A stretch of DNA of 64,000 nucleotides from Pyrus communis. Lineage: Eukaryota; Streptophyta; Magnoliopsida; Rosales; Rosaceae. Under the pieces are notes generated by a model. It did no database searches and was not told the DNA's origin. It saw only the letters and a list, made by a program, of their open reading frames with translations. The translations under genes were made by a program, and so were the position numbers. This document shows, in pieces, positions 12,201 to 22,658 of this stretch. Within the stretch, counting starts at the first letter, position 1, and the number at the start of each line of letters is the position of its first letter. Location of the stretch: contig NC_084810.1 of assembly GCF_963583255.1 (NCBI RefSeq), positions 8,649,751 to 8,713,750 of the forward strand, read 5' to 3'.

Positions 12201-15200
12201 CAAAGATACGCTTTCTTCGGGTGCTGCTTCTGATCCTTTTTAAAGCAGGTCACGTACTCAAATAGGGAAAAAAGGGTATCAACTATCAAACCAGAAGTGC
12301 TTGAAACAAGCAAAGAATCTACAGTAAGATCCATAAGTGGGGCTTATTGAACTAGATCTTATAAATTTTGACTGAGATAAATTATTATTCACTCATGGGA
12401 TTTATAAAATCTTTTGTAAACATGACAATTTGTATCCAGAAACACGGTACAAAAATCACCAAAAATGTATAAGGAAAGTGTCAAGAATTGTTGCAATACC
12501 TCATTCTCTTTTGTTTGCTCTCTTACATCATATTGGTCACCTTTGGTTACAACAAGATCTCCCCTGTCATTCGTCCTCACATCAAGACAAGCAATCACCT
12601 AAGCAATACAATTTAGGGACAACCTTCACAGTCAGCATATGACAGACAACGAGCTAAGTGATAATCCGAGTCCGACATATGATATTGTAAGTTGGAATAC
12701 AATATTAAAATTGAATCCCCTTCCCCCACACACATCACCAACCCCCACCGCCCCACCCCCCCCCCCCCCCTCTCTCTTTCCGGAGCCCCTCTCCCTCCAT
12801 CACTAAAAAGAGAAACTATAAAATAAGTCAATAAGAATTACCCCCTTAGCAAGTTTCAAAGCCTTCCTTTCGGTGGGCTTCTGTCTTCACAAGAACATCT
12901 CAGATTGTTAGATGGTTAAACGTAGTCAACGTATGGACGTATGGGAAGCATATTTCTCATAAGTACAAAGGTTACCTTTTCCAGGTTTTCCTTTGGATAC
13001 AAAAATCTTCTCAATATCGAAAGACCAACATCTAAACATTCAAATTCAGCTAATATTGATGTCAATAATAGGCCTTCACATCATGAAAATACATCTAAAG
13101 CACATTTCATGTATGGATAAAGTGAATTGGAACAAAAGTCTATAAAATAGATCTCAGAATGCCAAAATTACACAGCAAAGGTCAGAATGATCCACCGCCT
13201 AACCCTTAAACAGGAACTTGATATCTTCATTCTAGGAAAGAAAATGATAAGTTTTTAAAGTCTACAGAAAATTTCAAGAGTTTAATTTTCATTTCTTTCA
13301 TTACTTTTGAGAGTTGAGTAAATTTTTCATTTAATTTTGTCTTTGTGAATTTTGGCTAAAATTAAATGTTGTTTGGGGCTTCTAACTAAAAGCCTCTTTG
13401 ACTTTCAGTTTTCTGCTTCAGTTCCTCGCTATAGGGGTTACGAAAGTCATGTGAGATAAAATCTGCTACCTTTTTACTAAAAGAAACAAGATATGAAACA
13501 TTCCTACAATTCCTGTACACTTTGGACTACCATTAAAATCTACTAACAGACAGGAGAGAGGAATGATATCTTGCCTCCACTCTTTTCCTGGTGGAATTGA
13601 ACTGCATGCACATTTCCCCTTCTAATAGACACAATAAAATTGTCTCCATAGTTGCAAGTAGACGAAACCCAGTCTTTGTTTTCATCTGACTGAAAATTGG
13701 TACACAGTTATGTCACACCCAGTAAATGTACAAATCAATGTACTCTTAGTAGAAGCATGTATCAGATACATGAAACACAAACTACTTTCTGTAAATAGGA
13801 GAATAAGACATACTTGCATGGTTCTGTAAGAATGAACGAAATAGACATGATGGCTTCCAACATCATCCAAAATTAATGAGTCTTTTTCAATCTGCAAAGC
13901 ATTCCATCCAATGTGTGGAACTCTAAAACCATTTGATGAATCAAAACGCCCAACCACTCCGGGTATCAAGCCAAGACCCTTCACCGAGGCATGTATAACA
14001 TCAGTTCAACTATAACTAAGTTAAATATATAAAAATACAAGGGCTATAATATTGTTAGATATATTAAATTCACATTAATTTGTTTCTATCACTATCTCCT
14101 TAAACCAAGCTCTCTCCCTCACTCGTCGCTAATTATGATAGCACATAACAACTAGAGGCTTTCATTATCACGATAACTCATGACTGGATTCTGCATCCTC
14201 AATATTTGCTATGTATGCCAGTATGAAATGCAAAATGTTATCATATCGGAAGAGTGATTTCTATTCTAGGGATTTTAGGTACCATTATATAACTAAATCC
14301 ATTAACTGGACTTTACAATACATGGAACGAAAAGAATCATTCATGTCAAATGAATCATTTTATACAGCAATTGAAAATCCATCTCTAATACATTGTATCA
14401 AATTATTCCAAATCCTTTTCAACACGTGATATTTGTGTTCTTATAGTTAGCCTTATTTAGAAATCCAATGCCTTTTAAATCACTCCATCCAACTAACCAT
14501 AAGTGAATACTCGACGATGAGATCCATCTAGATGATTAATTATAAAAATTGAAAAACAAAGTGGGTGAAAAATGAGCCATGAAGCACTGACCTGGTCCAT
14601 TCTCTTCACTGGACTCAAAAAGGAGTTGAAGTCCAAGACAAATGCCTAGAAATGGTCGATCCTTCTCAATATATGAACAGATTGCTTCCGCCATCCTAAA
14701 AAAAAAAATTTAAAGGTCTGAAATTTCTCCACCATTTAAAAAGCAACTATTATATGGTTAGTTACAAGTGAGAGATAAACTAACTACCAATCATTGTCAC
14801 GATGCTTCTTTGATCATGAGTAACTTAATCACATTTCCCGTTCTCCAAACATGCACTTTATCCCTTCTTTGTCACTAATCCATTTAAACGGACTCAACGA
14901 ACAATTGATCCTAGTAGAATCCGATATAAAAGAAAAGAAACACATACCCATTCTTATTCAGCACATCCATGGCAGCAGCAAAAGCACCCACACCGGGAAA
15001 AACTAGGCGTTCGGCATTCAGAATGTCTTCCAGAGTTTGGACCTACATTTCGAACTTCTGTTAAAACATAACTCAATTATTTACTATCCTTTACACGAAA
15101 CTGATTTCCGATATCTTTCTTTTCTGTTCTAAATTTCTAATAAAATCTGTAACACACAAAATGAATACAATTTACCCAGCATCACAAAAGATATTATTTA

Positions 15201-15623
15201 CAAGTATATTACATTGAAGGCAAATGTAAGCAAATTGTCAGAATTCAGGTAAAGAGAAACCAAGAAAAGATAGACATTTGACCAAAAAGAAGAGAAGAAT
15301 TACATCTTTGACGTCGAAGCCAAGGTGGCGAATGGCATTCCTCACGCTGCGAACGTTGCCGGCGCCGTAGTCGAGCAGAGTCACCACTGTTTCATTATTC
15401 AAACAGACTCAATTATTATTGAAATTAATTAGGATTTATTAAAACACATATTAGAGAGACGGGAGGGAGAAGGAGAGGGAGCACCGGAATCTGCGGCGGC
15501 GGAGGCACGGCCGGAGAAGCTTCTGGGACGTCTGAAATTGAGGAGAGTTTTGGGAAGGAATACAGGGGAGGATGAGCGAAACGGTAGCGTCTTGGTGGAA
15601 GAGGCGAATGGCGGCGCCTCCAT
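9260..15623 (-). pseudogene. HISN4: Imidazole glycerol-phosphate synthase (HISN4/hisHF), decayed unprocessed pseudogene
   Basis: About 19 exons spell the plastid bifunctional enzyme that makes imidazole glycerol phosphate and AICAR in histidine synthesis. In order they give a transit peptide (exon 1, 15485-15623), the glutaminase with LDYGAGNVRSVRNA and nucleophile loop GICLGLQLLF, then the cyclase barrel with [43 protein letters not shown] and VIASSGAG, ending EVRI-stop at 9260. Lesions: TGA at 11989-11991, TAG at 11807-11809, TGA at 9868-9870, a 1-bp deletion between 9441 and 9442, and an acceptor AG changed to GG at 13985. The catalytic HPE motif reads HQE (codon 13588-13590), and one intron starts with GC (13574-13573). 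Introns are retained, so this is not a retrocopy. A functional paralogue must exist elsewhere, because the enzyme is essential. Sequencing error is an alternative for single lesions but not for all. Confidence 0.9.
12753..12777. repeat. C-rich run in a HISN4 intron
   Basis: A homopolymer of about seventeen C followed by a short CT repeat, within the intron upstream of the VIACLDVR exon. Simple sequence, possibly poorly resolved in assembly. Confidence 0.8.
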
Positions 15624-16858
15624 TGCAGATAGTGTTCCCCGCCTGAGTCTGAGTACAAAGTACAAACTGCAGAGTCGAAAGTAGAGTTGGGACCTACAGC
15701 TAATGCTATTGCTAATTAGAAAAACTAATAAAAAATAGTTGAAAATTTTAAGTTTTAATGATAAAGATAAAATAAAGAGTAAAGTAAATAATATAAGATT
15801 GACTTGCATAAAAATATGATTTTTCATTAAAATGAACAGTATCGCGGATTTTTCATTAAAACTCCCTGCTAATTTGGTAAGAGGAGGAGATGACAGAGTA
15901 TGTGTCTTAAAAAACACTGCAGCGCACCGTTTTCGTTGAATTCATTATTTGTTTTAGGTTTTTTTTGCCTAAACGGTCATGATATTAATAGTGGTCTATG
16001 GATTTGTCAACCATTAAATATTTCAATATTATCATTAAATTGTCATGTAAATGATTACATGACTACTTTTTAGACGGTATTTTTAATAAACCAACCCCTC
16101 CACTTAACAAAGGTACTAACTGATTTTTCACGAAATGATCAAAAATGTTTTACGGTGGACAAACTTAGAAGCCACTTCTATTGATTTTCATTGTCAAAGG
16201 ACTGAAGTAAGCAGTTATGCCAATTCCAAAGGCTATTTTGACTAAAAAGCCATACACACTTTAATATTAGTAGGCCATACTCCATAATGCAACAATATTT
16301 GATGGTTTCTTCTCTTTAGTATAGCAAAATTAATACTTTAAGCTATATACTAAGGAAAGACGGAAATGAAAAAACGGATACACAGTAATTAAAAAAAAAA
16401 AAAAACTTTATTCATCAAGACAATCCCTCACTTATAAAAATATTTGATGTTATTACAAAATTATTTGTTAATCACTTTTAACCTGAAGCCCTCTTTATTC
16501 TCAATGACTTAAAAAGAACCATTTGAAAAAAGATCTCATTTCCTGAAACAAGATGTCCGATCCCTAAGAGACACATATACCAAGTGTGTCCTTGGGGACA
16601 TGATGAAATTATTCTATCCCTGCCTTATGTAATCATGGAAAGTACAATTCTTTGATTTTGAAGTTTGCAGAAGCAAGCTGTTGAATCTCCTGGGAACTCA
16701 GAAGAAACATATCACACAGGACACCTACAAAACAAACCCTATACATTTATTACACCATTGGTTTTTAAACCTTATATTTTCAACATTCTTCACCTTCATG
16801 TAATTAGCAAAATCATTGAAAGAACAAATCAACTTTGTTGCTAATTACCAGAAGCAAT
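15624..16858. other. Intergenic spacer between divergent HISN4 pseudogene and BAP31-like gene
   Basis: This should hold the promoters of both flanking genes, which are transcribed away from each other. I see no clear TATA box for either. A 14-A run lies at about 16391-16405. No further gene is recognised. Confidence 0.5.
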
Positions 16859-17833
16859 ATGAATCAAGTTTTGTTTACACTCGTGCTGGCTGAAATGGTA
16901 TTGATTCTGAGCCTTTTGTTCCAAACCCCTCTGAGGAAGTTGGTGATCGTGGGGTTAGATCGATCGAAGCAAGGGCGAGGGCCATTGGTGGCGAAGAGCG
17001 TGGGAGGAACCATTCTCGTCTTCTTTAGCTCCACCATATATAGTGTATTCAGTGTTCAGAAACGTTTAACAGAGACAGGCTTTGTCAATCCAACAGATGA
17101 GGTTCTTATGGCACATCGTCTCCTAGAAGCATCTCTCATTGGTAAGCCATGTCCATAGTAACCCTTTTCGTTAAAATTTACTTGGGGAAAAACTATGTCA
17201 GTAACCTTGTTAGGGTAAAGTTGTAGGAGTTTTCAATTTTGATGATTGCATGTATCTAATTTTTGGGCGATGAATGAAAATCCTTTTCTGTTGGCAATTT
17301 TGTAACCAATCTCATGTCATGTTAAGTCTTGTAAAACATAACTCTCCGAAGCAGAAAAAGCTTTGTCGGAAGTGAAGAAAGTTGAGGCTCCATGCACCCT
17401 AAATCCAATAGGTGGAGTCACCCAACTCTTATAAACCTTCTGTCCCAGTTAAAAAATACATAGCGTGCCTTAATTATAAGTTCGGTTAGGGTTTTGCAGC
17501 AAGGTGCCGAATACAACTCGATCGATGCCAAACACCGGTTTATAGTTACAGGCTAACTTTTGTTCATAATTTATATGTTTTTATTTAGCTATAGTTGTAA
17601 TTATGCCATTTTTCTCTATTTATACTTGAAATATTTGTCATTGCACAGGGGTTTCCTTATTCCTGGCAATGGTTATAGATAGACTACACTACTATATCAA
17701 AGAGCTCCATCTGCTCCGAAAACGCGTCGAAGAAGTGAAGAATCTGAAAAAGGACCAAGAGCACAGGGAAACTACTGCTCCTGCACAAGTGAAGAAAGCC
17801 ACACAGATGATAGATAAGGCAGCCGAAAGCTGA
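16859..17833 (+). CDS. BAP31-like ER transmembrane protein, two exons
   Basis: Exon 1 is 16859-17141 (ends at G, donor GTAAGC). Exon 2 is 17649-17833 (acceptor ttgcacag, stop TGA at 17831-17833). They join in frame to 155 residues. The ATG at 16859 begins MNQVLFTLVLAEM, the conserved N-terminus; eight upstream in-frame residues are not family-like. Three hydrophobic segments lie at about 1-21, 45-63 and 90-108, with the plant signature TPLRKLVIVGLDR and NPTDEVLMAHRLLEASLIG. A charged coiled-coil-like tail follows (residues about 115-150). The C-terminal KKXX-type retrieval signal of animal BAP31 is not seen; the chain ends DKAAES. The family resides in the ER membrane and is linked to export of membrane proteins. 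Start, splice sites and length fit an intact gene. Confidence 0.88.
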
Positions 17834-18983
17834 CTTATGAAGAAGAATAACCAAATGAGCTAGCAGAAGCTCCCAATAATGAATTCACTAATTAGTTTAC
17901 ATTAATAGTAGAATTGGTAAATACCAAAGTTTCTCATTAATCCCCAAACAGTAATTCAAATCAACATAGATTGATCATCAGTGACATATTAATGCATACA
18001 TAGCTTGCTAAATTTTAGATTGCTTCATAGAATAGATGAACTACTAGGGTCTCATGTAAATATAATACATGCAAAGTGCAATTTCTTTTATTGATAACAC
18101 ACAATGTGATAAACTGGGAGCATGCGTAAGTGGGGCTTGAAATTTAATAAATGGGAGTTGGTCGATTTTTATATACAAATGGTACTCAACTATAAAGGTT
18201 TAAATTGCTTAGAGAGAGATTCGAACTCGATTGTACCCATATCTGTAGAGTTGGTCGGCTTTGAGTCTACATAAAAACCAGACCCTAATTGCTAAAGTCA
18301 AAAGCACAAACACATAATTTTTTTACAAGTTCAATAAAGAAAAATTAGGCGAGATTAGCTTTTCGGCAATAGTCGCGTGCAAGGCACCTACTTTCCCTAT
18401 AGAGATGAGAACCATTACACCAAAAAAACCCCTCCCATCCCTCCTTCACCATTTTATTAAGAAATATAAAGGAAAGTAAATGAAAAAAAAAAAAAAAAAA
18501 ACAACCACGAGAACTAAATCAAAACCCGCAGTGACCAAATGCTCAACGAAACTGATAACAAAAATTTAAGTTATGAGAAGTCAAGTAAGTTTCAATGTGA
18601 CTTTTATTTTCCTATTCAAACCCTAACATAAAAATAATTAAGTTAGGGAGTAAAATTGGCTCATGGGCTCTAATAGGCTAGTTTAACTCTGGTAGGTGTG
18701 AAGAATGAAGATGCAAAACCTTTAAACAGGCTAATTTGGTGTCTACAATTTGATGAGATATGATAACTCCATCTTCCAGAAAGCGAAACCTACCATCAAG
18801 CTATTCAATATAATTAAATCCTAATTATCAAGTGAGCCACATATATATGTTTTCCATTTGCAGATAAGAACGAGAGAATACCAATATTAGGTGAAATAAC
18901 AATGCATCTTATATTTCGATAGGGTGTTCGAATAGATGGTGCTGATCTGAAAAATCTCTGCCAATTCACCAAACATATGGTAA
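17834..18983. other. Spacer, no gene seen
   Basis: AT-rich 3' flank of the BAP31-like gene. A 19-A run at about 18482-18501 is the only feature noted. Confidence 0.5.
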
Positions 18984-19281
18984 GCTAGCATTGCCTTCTT
19001 TTTTTTATTTTTTTATTTTTTATTTTTTATTTTTTTTTCCAAACGAGCTAGCATTGCCTTGTCCCCCTTGATTTTGGTGGCAGGTGTAGGGGTGACACTA
19101 GAACCCGGTTCTATTGTCTTTCTCCTTATCCCCTTCCCTACTTTGTTATGTTGCTTTGTTGTTTGTTGGCTTCGGTGTAGCCTTTCCTTGCACCTTTCTG
19201 GCATCTTTGCCTTAGTTTTATATCTCTAGTTTTCAAAAAAAAAAAAAAAAAAAAAAAGACAAACGAGCTAGCATTGCCTTG
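18984..19281. mobile_element. Small retroposon with long target duplication and a T-rich neighbour insert
   Basis: The word GCTAGCATTGCCTT occurs three times: 18984-18997, 19047-19060 and 19267-19280. The second and third copies extend to an identical 21-bp repeat (19041-19061 and 19261-19281), which brackets about 197 bp ending in a run of roughly 22 A (19236-19257). That is the hallmark of LINE-machinery retroposition. No tRNA-type A and B boxes are convincing, so a 5'-truncated LINE tail is more likely than a SINE. Between the first and second copies lies a T-rich, A-interrupted stretch (18999-19038), which suggests an earlier poly-A insertion in the opposite orientation at the same target. 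Confidence 0.75.
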
Positions 19282-21131
19282 GAGTATTTATATTTGACAC
19301 TTCACAATTACGCAAGGATGATCGCATAAATTTTGTTTGTTTGTCAAAAACCTTTAGGTCTTGCGAGTCCTGAGTTGACCTTTCAATATGACAAAGAGAA
19401 AATGAAGGGAAAAAGTGAAGGGCAAACGTGTTTGACTCTTCCAGAAGTCGATTTTCGTCATGGATTGGATTAATCGATTAATAAGTTGACGTCTTAAAAT
19501 TAGTTGACTTTGTTTAAAGTCTCTTTTCCTTTATACTCTACGCCTAGTTGCATGCATTTTTTCTTTTATTAAAACAAACACCTTTTTAATTCTTCCATCC
19601 CCTTGCGGTGCCATAGAACACATTCGCTTTACTTCGTCCACTAGATGTCAATTGCCAAAGGAGGTTAGGTAATGCCAATTTAATAAGACTATTGAATGGT
19701 ATGTTAAGTTGACGAGAAGAATTGTTGTATGGCCGTGAAGGAATACGACACGACACGGAAGTACGAAGGGATACCGACGTGTCTATGCATAGTAGGTTAT
19801 AAGTTAGATTTTCTTGGTGAATTACATTATATGACAGTTGATGCATCAATTAGAAAATGATTTTGTTAAGTAATACAAGAATTATTCGTACAAACTATAC
19901 ATGTGTCGGTGGTTAAGAGCAAAATGAAATTATGAGTTGAGAAAAAGTTGGTAGTTGATATATATAACATATATTATAGAGAGAGAGTTTGTGGATGTGT
20001 ACTATTTATTTGCGAATTGAGCACCTCCCCTCCCCACCCATGATATTAGAATGGGGAAAGAATTAAACTTTGATTTTGAATATTATTCACCTACATAGCC
20101 ATGATAGAGAATAGGTAGTGGGAACAAACTTGTTGACTCCTCTCAATTGTCTAACAAAAGTCTCTCTTCTTCGTTCACGCGGGAAGCTTCATCAACCTAT
20201 CAATAAATTAAATTGACTTCTATGTCAAGCCAAAATATATATGAAGACTTGAATATTCTCCGCTAGTATGCGAGAGCGAGGTTTATAATATTAGTGTACT
20301 CGTGCCGTGAAAGTCCTCCTTTTAACTGCCCGCCCGAAGCTGGCCACTGTTGTAGTTGCAAAAGGGAAGAAATCGAACATCACAGCAGAGAGCAATTCAC
20401 TGGCTATGGCTAGCTCTTCACAGACTGTAAATGTATTTAACCCTTCACATGCATGTCAGTGAAAAGCCTAATGCCCACATGATAATTGTTGTCATGAGGA
20501 GAATATTCAAAGAAAATATATGCAAACAAAAAGGCTGGCCTAGCTTGCAAAACTTAGGTGTATAATAAAATAATGCAATCTTCCTAAGATTAATGATTGG
20601 GATGTATTAAAAAATTAAAAAGAAATTAAAAAACTAAAAATACAAGCTGGCCTTGTTTCTCCTTCTGGATAACACAAGAGACAGCTCCTCTTGGTTTGTG
20701 TATAGAGACGGCATAAGAGGCCAAAAGGGTTGAATATATACATGCATATCCAGGTTATGTGTATGCTTAATTAACCTTAGAATTATATAAATAATTAGAG
20801 TGACAACTATTCAAAAATCACAGTTTGGTACCCTAACTAAGGTCCTTAATAACATCAAATCCTCCTAAAATGAAAAATTGCATCGATGCTTATGTATAAA
20901 ATCACTGACATATTAGACTGCAATGATGGTTAAGCTGCGAACAATATCGATGTTGATTAGTACTGAGCTGTTGAACTAACTATGAAACTTTGACAATTCG
21001 AGTTTGAGACCTCTTCTAGTATTGGGAGCAGCAGTATCATTAAACGAGTAGCTAGTCGGTGATTTGTTAATGTTGTAGGCTTGGAGCCCTTGGAACTACT
21101 AAAACTAAAACAAAATAGAAAAGAAACTCCA
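19282..21131. other. Spacer, no gene seen
   Basis: 3' flank of the kinase gene (read leftward). Short frames on both strands lack recognisable domains. A short GA tract lies near 19978-19988. Confidence 0.5.
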
Positions 21132-22454
21132 CTAATGCCTAGTTTGGCAGGCAAAATTAAGACACGAATGATAACAATGGGAGTGAATAAAATCAAAATT
21201 ATGATTATCTGATTCAATTTCAAGATTGTTTGATACAAAAGAATCTTCTATCACACTATTACTAATCATAAATTCAAAATCTAAATCCTCATCAGAGTTT
21301 AAACTCTCAATCTCTTCAAGAACAATTGAAGCCACAGTTGAAGAAGTTGCAGCAAAAACTTCATCGTCTGAGACGACATTGTTGTTTGCAACAACCAAGT
21401 TTTTGATTTCTTCGTCGCCATTGCTTCTAACAGTTGACCAACTTTCATCAAATTCCCAATTGGGTGCATTTGAAAATGTCGAAAATCCAGTCAGTTTCTT
21501 GATCCTTTCTGTTGGAGAATTCAAACAAACACCTTCAACCTCAACAGATTGCAATCCCGTTGGACTTTCAGATCCTTCAAATGAATCCCAAAGGCCTTGA
21601 TCCAACACACTAATTGGAGACCCCATTACTTGCTCGGTATTGAACTTAGACCCCAAATGCTCTTCCAGAAATGGATGCTCAAGAAGCTGCTTAGCTGTCC
21701 ACCTCTCTCTTGGATCTTTCATCAAACACTTGCTCAAGAAATCCTTACCCTTGCTCGAAAGTCGGCTTGGAATCTCCGGTAAGTCACCGGAGAATCCAAT
21801 CCGGTAGAGAGCTGAAACCGGATCATTTATCTCCGGCCAAGGCCCGCCACCAGTTGCCATTTCTATAATTGTGCACCCTAGAGCCCATATGTCAGCCTCA
21901 AACCCCTGCTCTTCACCGCGAGCAACCTCCGGCGCCATAAACACCGGCGTACCCGAAATAGTAGCACGTGCCTCGACGGAGTCTTCGTCCTCTGCAACTC
22001 CTTGTACCAATTTAGCACAACCCAAATCGGCAATTTTGGCGCTCTCTTCGGTCACCAAAATGTTTTGGCTCTTGATGTCACAATGTACCAACTTATTCTC
22101 ATGCAAATACTCCAATCCTTGCACAATTTGATGTGTGTACAGTTGGATCATGGCCTCCTCTAGCGACCCTCCCAGCCTCCGAATTGCGTCGAAAAGCGTG
22201 CCGCCGGTTACGTACTCCATGCAGAGATTGTACATATGCTTGTTGTTTTCAATGCTAACATTGCAGCCCAAGTACTTAACTATATGGGGGCAACTTAGCT
22301 TGGACAAAAAATATTGCTCCTTCTGCAAAAAGGACGAGCTGGAGAGCTCGGTAGACTTCACCACGAATTGTTCGCCAGAGATGGTGCTGGTGGCGAGGGA
22401 GACTGTGGCAGTGGAGCCGCGGCCGACTGTCGGTCCTCGGATCCAGTGCTCCAT
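21132..22454 (-). CDS. MAPKKK18-like: Mitogen-activated protein kinase kinase kinase 17/18-like, intronless
   Basis: A 440-residue protein starting MEHWIRGPTVGRGSTATVSL. The kinase domain covers about residues 5-265: glycine loop GRGSTATV, ATP-binding lysine in FVVKS, catalytic loop HCDIKSQN, a DLG variant of the DFG motif (ADLGCA), activation segment SGTPVFMAPEVARGEE, and DIWALGCTIIEMATG. The C-terminal 170 residues are acidic and low in known motifs. Lack of introns and the short kinase-first layout match the plant MAPKKK17/18 (MEKK) subgroup. In Arabidopsis this group feeds MKK3 in abscisic acid signalling, and transcription is ABA-induced. A perfect G-box about 195 bp upstream (22649-22658) fits that regulation. 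The acidic tail likely varies between species. No break is seen. Confidence 0.92.
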   Translation of the reverse strand: MEHWIRGPTVGRGSTATVSLATSTISGEQFVVKSTELSSSSFLQKEQYFLSKLSCPHIVKYLGCNVSIENNKHMYNLCMEYVTGGTLFDAIRRLGGSLEEAMIQLYTHQIVQGLEYLHENKLVHCDIKSQNILVTEESAKIADLGCAKLVQGVAEDEDSVEARATISGTPVFMAPEVARGEEQGFEADIWALGCTIIEMATGGGPWPEINDPVSALYRIGFSGDLPEIPSRLSSKGKDFLSKCLMKDPRERWTAKQLLEHPFLEEHLGSKFNTEQVMGSPISVLDQGLWDSFEGSESPTGLQSVEVEGVCLNSPTERIKKLTGFSTFSNAPNWEFDESWSTVRSNGDEEIKNLVVANNNVVSDDEVFAATSSTVASIVLEEIESLNSDEDLDFEFMISNSVIEDSFVSNNLEIESDNHNFDFIHSHCYHSCLNFACQTRH

Positions 22455-22537
22455 GGCAGAAGAGAAAATGTGAGAGTTTTGAGTTTTATGTTTGGTGGCC
22501 AGTTTTGAAATGTTTGCCTAAATGGCTAAATGCTCAT

Positions 22538-22545
22538 TATTTATA
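22538..22545 (-). promoter_or_regulatory. TATA box of the MAPKKK gene
   Basis: TATAAATA on the minus strand, about 85 bp upstream of the start codon at 22454. Spacing is normal for a plant core promoter. Confidence 0.7.
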
Positions 22546-22648
22546 CATGACATTGGGGTTGGGGGGGTCCAAAAAGTAAACCCCAAAAGTATATAAAATA
22601 AGATGTTAATTAACCAGATAATTAACTGTTAAAGCTTCTTGTAATCGA

Positions 22649-22658
22649 GCCACGTGGC
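22649..22658. promoter_or_regulatory. G-box/ABRE upstream of the MAPKKK gene
   Basis: GCCACGTGGC is a perfect 10-bp palindrome with the ACGT core bound by bZIP ABF/AREB and bHLH factors. It sits about 105 bp upstream of the TATA box, a typical position for an active ABRE. ABA control is inferred. Confidence 0.6.

Noticed and set aside
15429..15917. 162-codon minus-strand frame as a separate gene
   Set aside because: Its 3' half is exon 1 of the HISN4 pseudogene from 15623. The upstream part is AT-rich leader translation with no family.
18190..18240. tRNA-like B-box sequence (GATTCGAACTCG)
   Set aside because: No acceptor-stem pairing or A-box found at the required spacing.
22135..22473. Plus-strand frames opposite the MAPKKK gene
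   Set aside because: They are shadows of a well-supported kinase frame on the other strand.
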